Shown here: positions 1 to 7,989 of the stretch, piece after piece | Position numbering within the stretch: the stretch's first letter is position 1 | How the letters are laid out: every line of letters starts with the position of its first letter | From: an uncultured Roseburia sp. | Lineage (GTDB): Bacteria; Bacillota; Clostridia; Lachnospirales; Lachnospiraceae | Assembly (NCBI GenBank): GCA_947649645.1 | Contig: CANSSP010000005.1 | Coordinates: 62,001 to 126,000 of the forward strand | Length of the DNA: 64,000 nucleotides | Reading direction: 5' to 3' | Program-made: the position numbers and the translations under genes | Notes under the pieces: model-generated | What the model saw: the letters and a program-made list of their open reading frames with translations, nothing else | Told to the model about the DNA's origin: nothing | Database searches by the model: none

Positions 1-61
1 TCGCCACACCGCCTGCCTTTGCGGCGATGCCAAGCACTGATAATACTTTATCCGGTTTCAA
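1..61 (-). CDS. ylxQ: YlxQ, L7Ae-family RNA-binding protein (5' end only)
   Basis: Only the first 20 codons are inside the window. Reading starts at a TTG (59-61) and gives MKPDKVLSVLGIAAKAGGVA, which fits the start of the L7Ae/L30e-like YlxQ family of K-turn RNA-binding proteins. The start overlaps the 3' end of rnpM by 14 bases and has GGAG-type purine runs just upstream, so translation is probably coupled. The order nusA-rnpM-ylxQ is the standard Firmicutes arrangement, normally followed by infB, which would lie to the left of the window. Identity rests on this short peptide plus synteny. Confidence 0.8.
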   Translation of the reverse strand, partial: MKPDKVLSVLGIAAKAGGVA

Positions 62-335
62 ACTCCTCCATCTCCTTTGTCAGTTTTTCGTAGATATCTT
101 TTGGAATCGGCATTTTAAATGAGCGTTCGAGACCCTTATTTTTTATTGCTGCATTGAGACAGTCGGCATTTTTACAGATATAGGCTCCTCTGCCGTTTTT
201 TCTTCCGGTCACATCCAGTTCAAATACCGCGTTTTCCTTTTCGTCTGTGATTCTGATTACCCGCATCATTTCTTTTTTGACTTTCATTTCCTGACAGCCG
301 ACACACTGACGCATCGGAATTTTTTTATTCGCCAT
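48..335 (-). CDS. rnpM: RnpM (YlxR), RNase P-associated RNA-binding protein
   Basis: A 95-residue YlxR-family protein. The N-terminus has the paired cysteines in MRQCVGCQ, and the family signature GRGAYIC lies near residue 50. In B. subtilis the homologue binds RNase P RNA and modulates its activity; the role here is inferred. The ATG at 333-335 was chosen over an ATG at 408-410, because MANKKIPMRQC is the usual family start and the 25 extra residues are read out of the acidic tail of nusA. The start overlaps the end of nusA by 11 bases and a GGAG lies just upstream, pointing to coupled translation. Confidence 0.9.
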   Translation of the reverse strand: MANKKIPMRQCVGCQEMKVKKEMMRVIRITDEKENAVFELDVTGRKNGRGAYICKNADCLNAAIKNKGLERSFKMPIPKDIYEKLTKEMEEFETG

Positions 336-1701
336 TTTCTCCGTCCTCGCCTGCACCGCTTTCTCCGTCGTCCGCATAGCTGTTTTCGTCGTTCGCACAG
401 CTATCTTCATCGACTATGCTTTCCCCGGCATAGGTTCCAGTGTCTGCATAGCCTTCATCCGCATATCCGTCGTCTTCCTCTGCACTGTCATGGATGTCAC
501 AGTCAGTCTCTTCCCCATCGTTCAGATAACACTCTTCGTTCCCGGCATCGCTGTCATGTTCCACATACTCTTCGTCGCCGTAACCGCCTTCATCCGTATA
601 CTCTTCGTCATAATACTCGTCATCTTCATACTCGTTCTCATAATCGAGGAAATCGCCGGACTCCCTTGCCTGTGTCTCGCTCTTAATATCAATTTTAAAT
701 CCGGTCAGACGGGCGGCAAGCCTTGCGTTCTGCCCTTCTTTTCCGATTGCAAGAGAGAGCTGATAGTCCGGAACAACGACCTTTGCAGATTTTTCCTCAC
801 CGTCCGCAATGACAGAGATTACTTTTGCAGGACTTAGCGCGTTTTCGATCATCATTGCCGAATTTTCGTTCCAGGTAATGATATCGATCTTTTCCCCGCG
901 CAGCTCGTTTACGATGGCATTGACTCTGGCACCGTTCATACCTACACACGCACCGACCGGATCCACATCCGGATCGTTGGACCAGACTGCGATCTTTGTC
1001 CGGCTTCCCGCCTCACGCGCGATCGCCTTGATCTCCACAATACCCTCTTTGACTTCCGTTACTTCGGACTCAAACAGCCGTTTTACCAGCTCCGGATGTG
1101 TCCGCGAGACCATAATCCTGGGGCCTTTTGAAGTCGATTTGACTTCAAGAATGTAGAGTTTGATGCGCTCGGTCGGCTGGAAGATTTCCCCTCTGACCTG
1201 CTCGTTTTCCGTCAGAACCGCATCGACTTTTCCAAGGTTGATGCTGACATTCCTGCCGATATAGCGCTGTACCACACCGGTCACGACATCTTTTTCCTTG
1301 TTGTAATACTGATCAAACAAAACCTTGCGTTCCTCTTCCCTGATCTTCTGCAAAATGACATTTTTGGCATTCTGCGTGGCGATGCGCCCGAACTCTTTTG
1401 ACTGTACCTCAATATTTACGATATCGCCGGGTTCATACTTGGAATCAATCATCTTTGCGTTGACAACGCTGATCTCCTCCACCGGATCTTCCACCTGCTC
1501 CACTACCGTTTTTTCCTGAAATACGTGATATTCACAGGTAGCCGGATTGATGGTGACATGCACGTTTTCCGATTTTCCAAAATGGTTTTTGCAGGCTGTC
1601 ACAAGTGAATTTTCTATCGCTTCAAGCAGTGTCTCCTTGCTGATGTTTTTTTCCTGTTCCAATATCGTTAACGCTTCTAATAACTCATTGCTGCTGCTCA
1701 T
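325..1701 (-). CDS. nusA: Transcription elongation/termination factor NusA with a long acidic tail
   Basis: NusA binds RNA polymerase and nascent RNA and tunes pausing, termination and antitermination. The 458-residue protein shows the polymerase-binding N-terminal domain (about 1-130), an S1 domain (about 135-200) and two KH domains (about 200-345; the KH2 segment includes AIGKEGQNARLAARL). Homologues such as B. subtilis NusA are about 370 residues. Here residues 348-458 form an extra tail made almost entirely of D, E, G, Y, S and A, with no hydrophobic core, so probably disordered. It lies downstream of rimP, separated by 77 bases that contain a hairpin, and overlaps rnpM at its 3' end. Confidence 0.97.
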   Translation of the reverse strand: MSSSNELLEALTILEQEKNISKETLLEAIENSLVTACKNHFGKSENVHVTINPATCEYHVFQEKTVVEQVEDPVEEISVVNAKMIDSKYEPGDIVNIEVQSKEFGRIATQNAKNVILQKIREEERKVLFDQYYNKEKDVVTGVVQRYIGRNVSINLGKVDAVLTENEQVRGEIFQPTERIKLYILEVKSTSKGPRIMVSRTHPELVKRLFESEVTEVKEGIVEIKAIAREAGSRTKIAVWSNDPDVDPVGACVGMNGARVNAIVNELRGEKIDIITWNENSAMMIENALSPAKVISVIADGEEKSAKVVVPDYQLSLAIGKEGQNARLAARLTGFKIDIKSETQARESGDFLDYENEYEDDEYYDEEYTDEGGYGDEEYVEHDSDAGNEECYLNDGEETDCDIHDSAEEDDGYADEGYADTGTYAGESIVDEDSCANDENSYADDGESGAGEDGENGE

Positions 1702-1725
1702 ATTTTTTCCCTCCTATATTTTATT

Positions 1726-1760
1726 ACACAAAAAGCGTTGTCTTCCTTCGCTCTTTGTGT
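1726..1760 (-). promoter_or_regulatory. Hairpin in the rimP-nusA spacer
   Basis: On the transcribed strand ACACAAAGAGCG (1760-1749) can pair with CGCTTTTTGTGT (1737-1726), 11 of 12 positions, around an 11-base loop. It ends about 14 bases before the nusA ribosome-binding site GGAGGG. No U-tract follows directly, so it is more likely an RNA-processing or translational control element than a terminator. Function is inference. Confidence 0.45.
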
Positions 1761-1778
1761 CCAGTTATTATTACGCAT

Positions 1779-2249
1779 CTATTCCCAGTCAAAGGCAAGA
1801 CGAATCAGGGCAATCTGCGATTTTTCAAATGTCAGGGCCTCTTTGTCTTCCTGCTCGATTGTCACGGTAGTTTCATCATATGCGGATAAAACGCCGTAAA
1901 ATTCCTTTTTATGTCCGATTGCACGGTAAGTGCGGATCTCCACCTTACTTCCCATACTCCGCGCAAAATCTTTCTCCTTTTTCAGCGGCCGTCCGAGCCC
2001 CGGAGAGCTCACTTCAAACACATAGGATTCTTCGATGTAATCCTCCCTGTCTAAAATCACGTTCATCTCCCGCGCAACGGCTTCACAGTCATTTACCGTG
2101 ATGCCGCCCTCCTTGTCGATGTACGCTCTTAAATACCAGGTTCCTCCCTCTTTTACATATTCCACATCCACGAGTTCAAATCCCATCCGCTCCAGAATGG
2201 GCGTAATCCATTCTTCGGTGCGCGCTTCGTACGCTTCATGCTTTGACAT
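1779..2249 (-). CDS. rimP: Ribosome maturation factor RimP
   Basis: A 156-residue RimP (YhbC/YlxS), needed for maturation of the 30S subunit. Visible family features are the N-terminal half ending in FEVSSPGLGRPLK and a C-terminal SH3-like half (about 85-156) with FYGVLSAYDETTVTI. Start chosen at the ATG 2247-2249 (MSKHEAYEARTEEW), preceded by AGAGGAAAG; an upstream in-frame ATG at 2289-2291 would add 14 residues atypical of the family. First gene of the rimP-nusA-rnpM-ylxQ operon. No convincing -35/-10 pair was found upstream, so its promoter remains unplaced. Confidence 0.95.
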   Translation of the reverse strand: MSKHEAYEARTEEWITPILERMGFELVDVEYVKEGGTWYLRAYIDKEGGITVNDCEAVAREMNVILDREDYIEESYVFEVSSPGLGRPLKKEKDFARSMGSKVEIRTYRAIGHKKEFYGVLSAYDETTVTIEQEDKEALTFEKSQIALIRLAFDWE

Positions 2250-2379
2250 TCCGTTCTTTCCTCTGCCTTCCGTTTTCCATATCCTGTCCAATCGCAGGGG
2301 ACCGTTCTTACCCCTGTCCGCCGCACAGAGCGTGTGACAAAGCTGTTAATCCTTGCACGCCCTTATGCATAAACGTGAA

Positions 2380-2407
2380 TTGAGAGAGGACTTTCGTCCT
2401 CTCTCAA
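2380..2407 (-). terminator. Perfect 12-bp hairpin with GAAA tetraloop between the galactan operon and rimP
   Basis: Transcribed from the minus strand the sequence folds as TTGAGAGAGGAC-GAAA-GTCCTCTCTCAA: 12 uninterrupted pairs closed by a GNRA tetraloop. It lies 62 bases past the end of the GH53 gene and before rimP. The following bases (TTCACGTTT) are only weakly U-rich, so it could act as a terminator or as a 3'-end stabilising stem left after processing. Confidence 0.55.
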
Positions 2408-2468
2408 CCCAGTCATCATGTTATCATATTCAGAATAGCACTTTGTATAAGGAAATGCAAGCATTATT

Positions 2469-3935
2469 TCAGGTCACAAGGAAAAACCATCTGAGATGAG
2501 CGCTGTTACTGTCGGCCATCTGTACGCACCACGCCCCGTCGTACATGGAGGCGTCCAGAATGCCAAGATACAGTCCGCTGTTTCTGTTTCTGATCTTATA
2601 GGGCCCCTCCGCCGTCGCGATGATCTCCCACATCTGATTCCAGCCGCCATTATACTCATACTGGATACAGACTGCATTTGCTGCCGTGGACATATCGCCG
2701 ATCTCCAGTACCTTTCCGCTGTTTTTGTTCGTTATCTTATAGTAGTTGCCATCCACCTTTTCAAAAATCCATTTCTGGCTGTCCCAGCGGTCAAAACCAT
2801 ACTGCTCAATTATCGCCCTGTTGTCAAAAGAGCCTCCCTGGACATTCAGGGCCTTTCTGCTGCTGCAGTTTTGGATTTCAAAACAGCACGCCGGATCCAG
2901 AAACAGAGGCTGCGTCTCAAAGGCATCCAGCGCGGACGTAAACTGCAGCGTCTTATCGCCGACCAGGCGGGTCGCCCCCAGGGTGTAACCATCGGGAAGT
3001 ACAGCCGAATTTGCCTCCGGCTCCCAGTAAAAGATACCGATCGCCCGGTTATGCGCCACCGTTTTCAGCGCCCACATCTCCTGTTTCAGCAGATGACAGG
3101 TTCCGGAAGGGTCGTTTTCATTATCTCCTGTCTCACAGATCATCACGTCTTTTCCGTATTTTGCCGGAAGTTCGTTCAGATTAAATGTCATATTTTCAAT
3201 GTCGTTTGCCCCCATCCAGTATGGATAATAGGACATTCCGATCACATCCGTTTTTCCCTTGCACACAGTCAGAAAATTGCTGAAAAACCACTCAAAATGG
3301 TCGATGCTCCCGCCGTGGGTGATATGAGTCACGACCTTGCTGTCGGGGCAAACTGATTTTACGGCATCATAAGCACTGTTTAAATAGCGGGTCAGCTGCG
3401 TAAAATCGTTGGTCGTGTTTGAGCCGGACGGAAAGAGCATACCATGACTCAGCTCATTTCCTGTCTGTACCCATTCGGGATAAATCCCCTCTTCCAGAAG
3501 ACGCTTTAAGATATATGCAGTATAGTCATACACATACTTTTCCAGTTCTTTTGGCGTAGCGCCCTCCCACTCACCCGGCACATCCTGGATAGAAGGATCC
3601 GCAAAATGATCGCTGTAGTGAAAATCCAGCAGTATTTTCATGCCAAGGGCTTTTGCTCTTCTGGCGGAATAAATCAGCCCCGCCGTATCGGCAAACCCGA
3701 GTATGACAACCGTTCCGTCCGGCTTGGTCCATTTAAAGTCGGAGGGTGGTTTTACAAATACTCTGAGCCGGACTGCAGTCACGCCCTTGTCTTTTAACAG
3801 GACAAGGGGGTCGGTGACAACGCCCTGGTCATTTACCCACTTAATACCTTCTTTTTCCATCTGGCTCATCCATCCGATGTCCGCGCCACAGATTATCCTG
3901 TTTTCCGCTGTTTTTGTCCGATCATCTTTCGTCAT
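2469..3935 (-). CDS. GH53 endo-beta-1,4-galactanase with C-terminal ricin-type beta-trefoil
   Basis: A 488-residue protein whose residues 15-340 match arabinogalactan endo-1,4-beta-galactosidase (GH53): GADIGW near the N-terminus, acid/base E161 in TGNE and nucleophile E268 in ICETG. Residues about 350-488 look like a ricin-type beta-trefoil lectin module (repeated QxW-like segments, SQKWIF and NQMWEI). There is no signal peptide and no sortase or lipoprotein signal, so the enzyme appears cytoplasmic, cleaving imported beta-1,4-galacto-oligosaccharides. Last gene of a three-gene operon, 21 bases behind the GH2 gene. The exact substrate and the role of the lectin module inside the cell are inference. 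Confidence 0.88.
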   Translation of the reverse strand: MTKDDRTKTAENRIICGADIGWMSQMEKEGIKWVNDQGVVTDPLVLLKDKGVTAVRLRVFVKPPSDFKWTKPDGTVVILGFADTAGLIYSARRAKALGMKILLDFHYSDHFADPSIQDVPGEWEGATPKELEKYVYDYTAYILKRLLEEGIYPEWVQTGNELSHGMLFPSGSNTTNDFTQLTRYLNSAYDAVKSVCPDSKVVTHITHGGSIDHFEWFFSNFLTVCKGKTDVIGMSYYPYWMGANDIENMTFNLNELPAKYGKDVMICETGDNENDPSGTCHLLKQEMWALKTVAHNRAIGIFYWEPEANSAVLPDGYTLGATRLVGDKTLQFTSALDAFETQPLFLDPACCFEIQNCSSRKALNVQGGSFDNRAIIEQYGFDRWDSQKWIFEKVDGNYYKITNKNSGKVLEIGDMSTAANAVCIQYEYNGGWNQMWEIIATAEGPYKIRNRNSGLYLGILDASMYDGAWCVQMADSNSAHLRWFFLVT

Positions 3936-3956
3936 AATTCTATCCCCTTTCTGTTG

Positions 3957-6428
3957 CTATTTTACTTCCAGTACGATGTGTTCTGCGGCACATCCTTCCG
4001 CTGTAACAGTGACCTTTATCCCTCCTTTCTCCTCGCCTGCCCTGATCACAGCCATGACGTATCCGTCATAGGTATCCCACTGACTGTCGTCATAGCTGCC
4101 CAGTGACTGTGGATCCGCGCTTCCCAATGCTTCCAGCCTCCCGGCTCCCTCTACGGAAACCGTGACTTTTTTCGACGCGGAAAGGTTTTCAATTCCATTT
4201 TTATCTGTCAGCCTGATCGTTAGGAAGGCAAGATCCTCCCCGTCGGCGCAAAGCACCGTACGGTCTGCCTTCACGTCAAGTTTTGTCTCTTCTCCCGCTG
4301 TCACAAGCGTAAATCTGCCGCTTTCTGCTCCGCCCTCGTAACTCACCGCGGTGAGTTCGCCCGGCTCATATATCAATTCGAATGTCGCCGTAAAATTATT
4401 TCTTTCCCCGGCCGGTTTTTTCCCCAGAGAACGCCCGTTTAAAAAAAGTTCCACTTCCCCGGCGTCCGCATAGATATCCACAACCGCCGGTTTTCCCTCA
4501 TATCCCGGCCATGTCCAGCTCGCCACGTTGTCCTTGTACATCCATGGCGTCTTTGTGCATGTCATACCGTACCTGTTCAGGCGTTCAACGCCAATATATG
4601 GCTCTTTTCTGAGTCCGTAGACGATCTCGCGCAGATAACTGATGGGCCGCCGGTATCCGATCAGATCCAGATCACCGATGTAGGCTGTCCGCTCCGGATA
4701 TACGCTGGAAAAGTTCGCAGTGTTGTCATAGTGGAAAATACCGCAGCCCGCCTCGCCCAGATAATCATATCCTGTCCAGGTGAAATCACCGAGCATATGC
4801 GGATATCTTTTTACAATTCCCCAGAGCCGTACAATATCCGCCGGATAAGTCTCCGTTCCCAGAACTGTCTTGTTGGGGTGTAGTTCATGCTCCAGGATAT
4901 GCCGTCCTGTCAGATAATTGAGTCCTATGATATCACTTGATGAAGAACATCCCTCCAGTGCCTCCGTCAGAAGCGGGTGACTGGAAAAGTACTCGCCGCG
5001 CTCCCCCTCCATCAGCCCCATAAAACTGTTAAACGCATTGCTGCCATCCTGGTTTCCTTCGCCCTTTGCCTGTATGCTGCCAAACTTCTCCGCGACATCC
5101 TGCATAATCTCCCTGAGCCGGATCCCGGCGGACATCAGTCCGTTTTGTCCGATTGTCGTAAAGCGGGTGTGGTCCAGTGCGTGCAGTTTGTTGCAGATCC
5201 TGCGGTTGATCGCGGCTCCGGCCTCTGAACCGGCCTCCGAAATCTCATTTCCGGAGGAATACAGAATCACACAGGGATGGTTATAATCTTTTGCCACCAT
5301 CTGCTCCGCCACCTGCTCCCAGCAATCCTTAAAATGCAGGGCAAAATCGTGTGGATTTTTGTGAAGTGTCCACATATCGAAGAGTTCATCCATAACGAGA
5401 ATACCATGACGGTCACACGCGCTCAGCATGGCTCTTCCCATCGGGTGATGTGAACTGCGGATACTGTTAAATCCGGCTTCTTTAATCTGACGTACGCGTC
5501 GTTCCTCCGCGCTTTTTAATGTGGCTGCCCCCAGAATGCCGTTGTCGTGATGGATGCAGGTTCCGCGCAGCTTCACTTCTTTTCCGTTCAGCCTCAGCCC
5601 GTGCGCCGCGTCCAGAAGCAGTGTGCGGATACCAAACGTTTCAACACTCTCGTCCAGCATTTCCTCTCCGTCTCTGATCTCAACCCTGCACTGGTACAGG
5701 CTTGGTGTATCACAGTCCCAGAGATCCGGGTTTTCGACACAGATCATATGTCTTGTCGTCTCTGCGGTATCCGGATACAGTACAGCTTTCTGACGATCCG
5801 ACGCAATCGTCTTTCCATCTCTTAACAGGGAAACGCTGACGTCCACACTTTCCCTGATGCGGCTTGTGCTTTTCAGCTCTGCCGCGACCTCCACAACCGC
5901 AGATTCCCTGTCCGCCGAGAGCGTGGTAATTCTTACCCCGTCTGCCGGAATGTAAATCCTGCCCCCTGTCATCAGATTTACGTCCCGGTAAATTCCACTC
6001 CCGGTATACCAGCGGCTGTTGGGCACAAGGCTGTTGTCTGCGATTACCCTGATGCGGTTTTCCTTTCCGAAATTTAAAAACGGATTTAATTCCACACAGA
6101 AACCGGAATACCCATACAGGTTTGTCGCTGACAGCGCCCCGTTGACATAAACCATCGCCGTCTGATAGACACCTTCAAATTCCAGAAAAACTCTTTTTTC
6201 ACTCCACGCTTCCGGCACGTCAAAGGATTTCTGATATATGTATTCGCCTCCCGGGTAAAACCCGGTCTGCGCGCCGCTTGGCACTTCCGGCGACCGCTCC
6301 TCGTGGATCATGGCATCATGCGGCAGATGTACCGTATGGATATCGTCCGTACCGAGAAAAGCCGCAGCGGCCGCGCTGTTCCCGCCTTTTACGACCTGCC
6401 AGTTCCGGTTGAAATTTTCACGAATCAT
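3957..6428 (-). CDS. GH2 family beta-galactosidase
   Basis: An 823-residue GH2 enzyme: N-terminal jelly-roll sugar-binding domain (about 1-160), immunoglobulin-like domain (about 160-265), TIM barrel (about 270-600) and a C-terminal extension with further Ig-like modules, including a big-like segment near 660-823. Acid/base is E395 (SSGNEISE) and nucleophile E526 (LGTETYP). No signal peptide. Its start codon overlaps the stop of the transporter gene (ATGA), and the GH53 gene follows after 21 bases, so it most likely removes terminal galactose from oligosaccharides delivered by the transporter and trimmed by the GH53 enzyme. Activity on another beta-glycoside cannot be excluded from sequence. 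Confidence 0.88.
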   Translation of the reverse strand: MIRENFNRNWQVVKGGNSAAAAAFLGTDDIHTVHLPHDAMIHEERSPEVPSGAQTGFYPGGEYIYQKSFDVPEAWSEKRVFLEFEGVYQTAMVYVNGALSATNLYGYSGFCVELNPFLNFGKENRIRVIADNSLVPNSRWYTGSGIYRDVNLMTGGRIYIPADGVRITTLSADRESAVVEVAAELKSTSRIRESVDVSVSLLRDGKTIASDRQKAVLYPDTAETTRHMICVENPDLWDCDTPSLYQCRVEIRDGEEMLDESVETFGIRTLLLDAAHGLRLNGKEVKLRGTCIHHDNGILGAATLKSAEERRVRQIKEAGFNSIRSSHHPMGRAMLSACDRHGILVMDELFDMWTLHKNPHDFALHFKDCWEQVAEQMVAKDYNHPCVILYSSGNEISEAGSEAGAAINRRICNKLHALDHTRFTTIGQNGLMSAGIRLREIMQDVAEKFGSIQAKGEGNQDGSNAFNSFMGLMEGERGEYFSSHPLLTEALEGCSSSSDIIGLNYLTGRHILEHELHPNKTVLGTETYPADIVRLWGIVKRYPHMLGDFTWTGYDYLGEAGCGIFHYDNTANFSSVYPERTAYIGDLDLIGYRRPISYLREIVYGLRKEPYIGVERLNRYGMTCTKTPWMYKDNVASWTWPGYEGKPAVVDIYADAGEVELFLNGRSLGKKPAGERNNFTATFELIYEPGELTAVSYEGGAESGRFTLVTAGEETKLDVKADRTVLCADGEDLAFLTIRLTDKNGIENLSASKKVTVSVEGAGRLEALGSADPQSLGSYDDSQWDTYDGYVMAVIRAGEEKGGIKVTVTAEGCAAEHIVLEVK

Positions 6429-7804
6429 GCTTCTTCTCCTCTCAGATGCGCTTTATCCCATTCTCTGTTCGCCTGCTCTACTTTCAGGAAATATATAAGG
6501 ACCGCCATGACGATACCGAAAAGCAGCGGTATGATCGCATACATAAAGAAAATCATATTCACTGCGCCTGCGGACTGTACTGCCGCGGTGCCATCGTATC
6601 CCCCCAGTGCCAGAAGCCATCCTAAAACCGCGCTTCCGATGCCGCCCCCAAGCTTTACGCCGATCGAAGAACAACTGAACATGACACCGTCGATGCGCAC
6701 GCCCTGCGTCCGCCAGGTATAGTCGCTCGTCTCCGCGACAAGCGCGTTGAGTGTTCCGGTAAGCGGTCCGCCGGCCATATTTCTGAGAAACGTGGATACA
6801 AGCATGACCGGAAGGTTTTTCGTCATTGCCCCCGCGATAAAGACGACGCCCATCACAAGCGTGATAATGCGGGCATATAAATTCATTTTCCACATACTCC
6901 CGAATTTTTTTACAAGCATCGGCGTCACGGACAGGATAATCATGACCGGAACGAGCTGGCATAACGAAAACGTTCCAAGAAGCGAATCATTACCCATATA
7001 ATATCTCATAAAGTAAATCGCAGACCCCTGTGTAATTCCACTGTAAACATAATTTGCAAGATACAGACCGAGAATGATCAGATAGTACGGGTTTTTAAAC
7101 AAAAGTTTTAAGGAAGTCCCGAAACTGACCTTATTTTCATCTGTCGTTTTCTTCCCGGCTGCCGGTGACGTCTCCTCATCCGGTACTTCCCTGACCATAA
7201 GCACGCAGAATGTATTGACGATGAGGGCGATCAGGGCAAAAATCAGAGCCACCGTGCGCCATCCCTTTGTACCGCCGCCAAACTTTTCCACCAGCCCCAT
7301 CACATTGTAAGATATGACAAGAGTGGTAAACGTTGCAAAGATAAACCGGATGGAACCGAGCTGCACTCTCTCCTGTCCGTTTTTGGTAATCTTCGCCGCC
7401 AATGCCGCATAGGCGATGCTGTTGGCAGTATAAAAGATGGCATTAAACGCGGTATAAAATACAAAGAAGTATGCATATTGCATGTTCTGACTCATATCCG
7501 GGATGCAGAACACCAGAAACAGACTCGCAGAAACACCGATCTGCCCGTATAACATCCACGGCCTGGCCTGGCCCATCTTACTCTTCGTGCGGTCCATCAG
7601 CCCCCCGAAAAAGATATCTGAAACACCATCCAGGAGCTTTGAAATCATCATCAGAGTTCCGATTACAAGACTGTTCAGTCCCACTGCGTCTGTAAGATAA
7701 ATCATTACAAAACTGGATATCAGCGCGTATCCACAGTTCGACGCCATATCGCCGGAGCCATAGGCCACCTTCTGATACCATTTTAAATATTTTTTTTCAC
7801 TCAT
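6425..7804 (-). CDS. GPH-family sugar:cation symporter
   Basis: A 459-residue membrane protein with about 12 hydrophobic segments and the hallmarks of the glycoside-pentoside-hexuronide:cation symporter family (LacS/MelB/YicJ): N-terminal KVAYGSGDMASNCGY, then SKLLDGVSDIFFGGLMDRT and GQARPWMLYG. There is no C-terminal IIA domain as in LacS. It is the first gene of the galactan operon, opposite a divergent AraC regulator, and is translationally coupled to the GH2 gene by a 4-base overlap. Inferred role: import of beta-galactosides or galacto-oligosaccharides for the two cytoplasmic glycosidases. Substrate is not readable from sequence. Confidence 0.9.
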   Translation of the reverse strand: MSEKKYLKWYQKVAYGSGDMASNCGYALISSFVMIYLTDAVGLNSLVIGTLMMISKLLDGVSDIFFGGLMDRTKSKMGQARPWMLYGQIGVSASLFLVFCIPDMSQNMQYAYFFVFYTAFNAIFYTANSIAYAALAAKITKNGQERVQLGSIRFIFATFTTLVISYNVMGLVEKFGGGTKGWRTVALIFALIALIVNTFCVLMVREVPDEETSPAAGKKTTDENKVSFGTSLKLLFKNPYYLIILGLYLANYVYSGITQGSAIYFMRYYMGNDSLLGTFSLCQLVPVMIILSVTPMLVKKFGSMWKMNLYARIITLVMGVVFIAGAMTKNLPVMLVSTFLRNMAGGPLTGTLNALVAETSDYTWRTQGVRIDGVMFSCSSIGVKLGGGIGSAVLGWLLALGGYDGTAAVQSAGAVNMIFFMYAIIPLLFGIVMAVLIYFLKVEQANREWDKAHLRGEEA

Positions 7805-7836
7805 AAAAATACCCTTTCCCCTTTACTTTTGTCGTG

Positions 7837-7864
7837 ATAATGTATATACTTTATCTTGATACAA
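7837..7864 (-). promoter_or_regulatory. Candidate promoter of the galactan operon
   Basis: On the minus strand a -35 TTGTAT (7864-7859) is followed after 16 bases by CATTAT (7842-7837), about 32 bases before the transporter start codon. The match is modest, as expected for a promoter needing an activator. The -35 lies inside the inverted repeat at 7844-7870. Confidence 0.35.
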
Positions 7865-7870
7865 GTATAT
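7844..7870. promoter_or_regulatory. Inverted repeat, candidate AraC-type operator
   Basis: ATATACTT (7844-7851) and AAGTATAT (7863-7870) are perfect 8-base inverted arms separated by 11 bases, about one and a half helical turns between centres. The repeat sits in the divergent intergenic region between the transporter operon and the AraC gene and overlaps the candidate -35. Binding by the neighbouring regulator is inference. Confidence 0.35.
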
Positions 7871-7989
7871 TTTAGTTATTTTTACCAAATCCAGCAATAT
7901 CACAAACGTCTACATACTTACATTTTTAGTGTCAGATTCGTGGGTAGTTTTATTGAATGCAGGATGGTCCGGGTAATGAGGAGGCCTCC

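Noticed and set aside
2496-3356. A 286-codon open frame opposite the GH53 gene
   Set aside because: Low-complexity, no recognisable family, lies fully inside a gene with clear catalytic motifs on the other strand.
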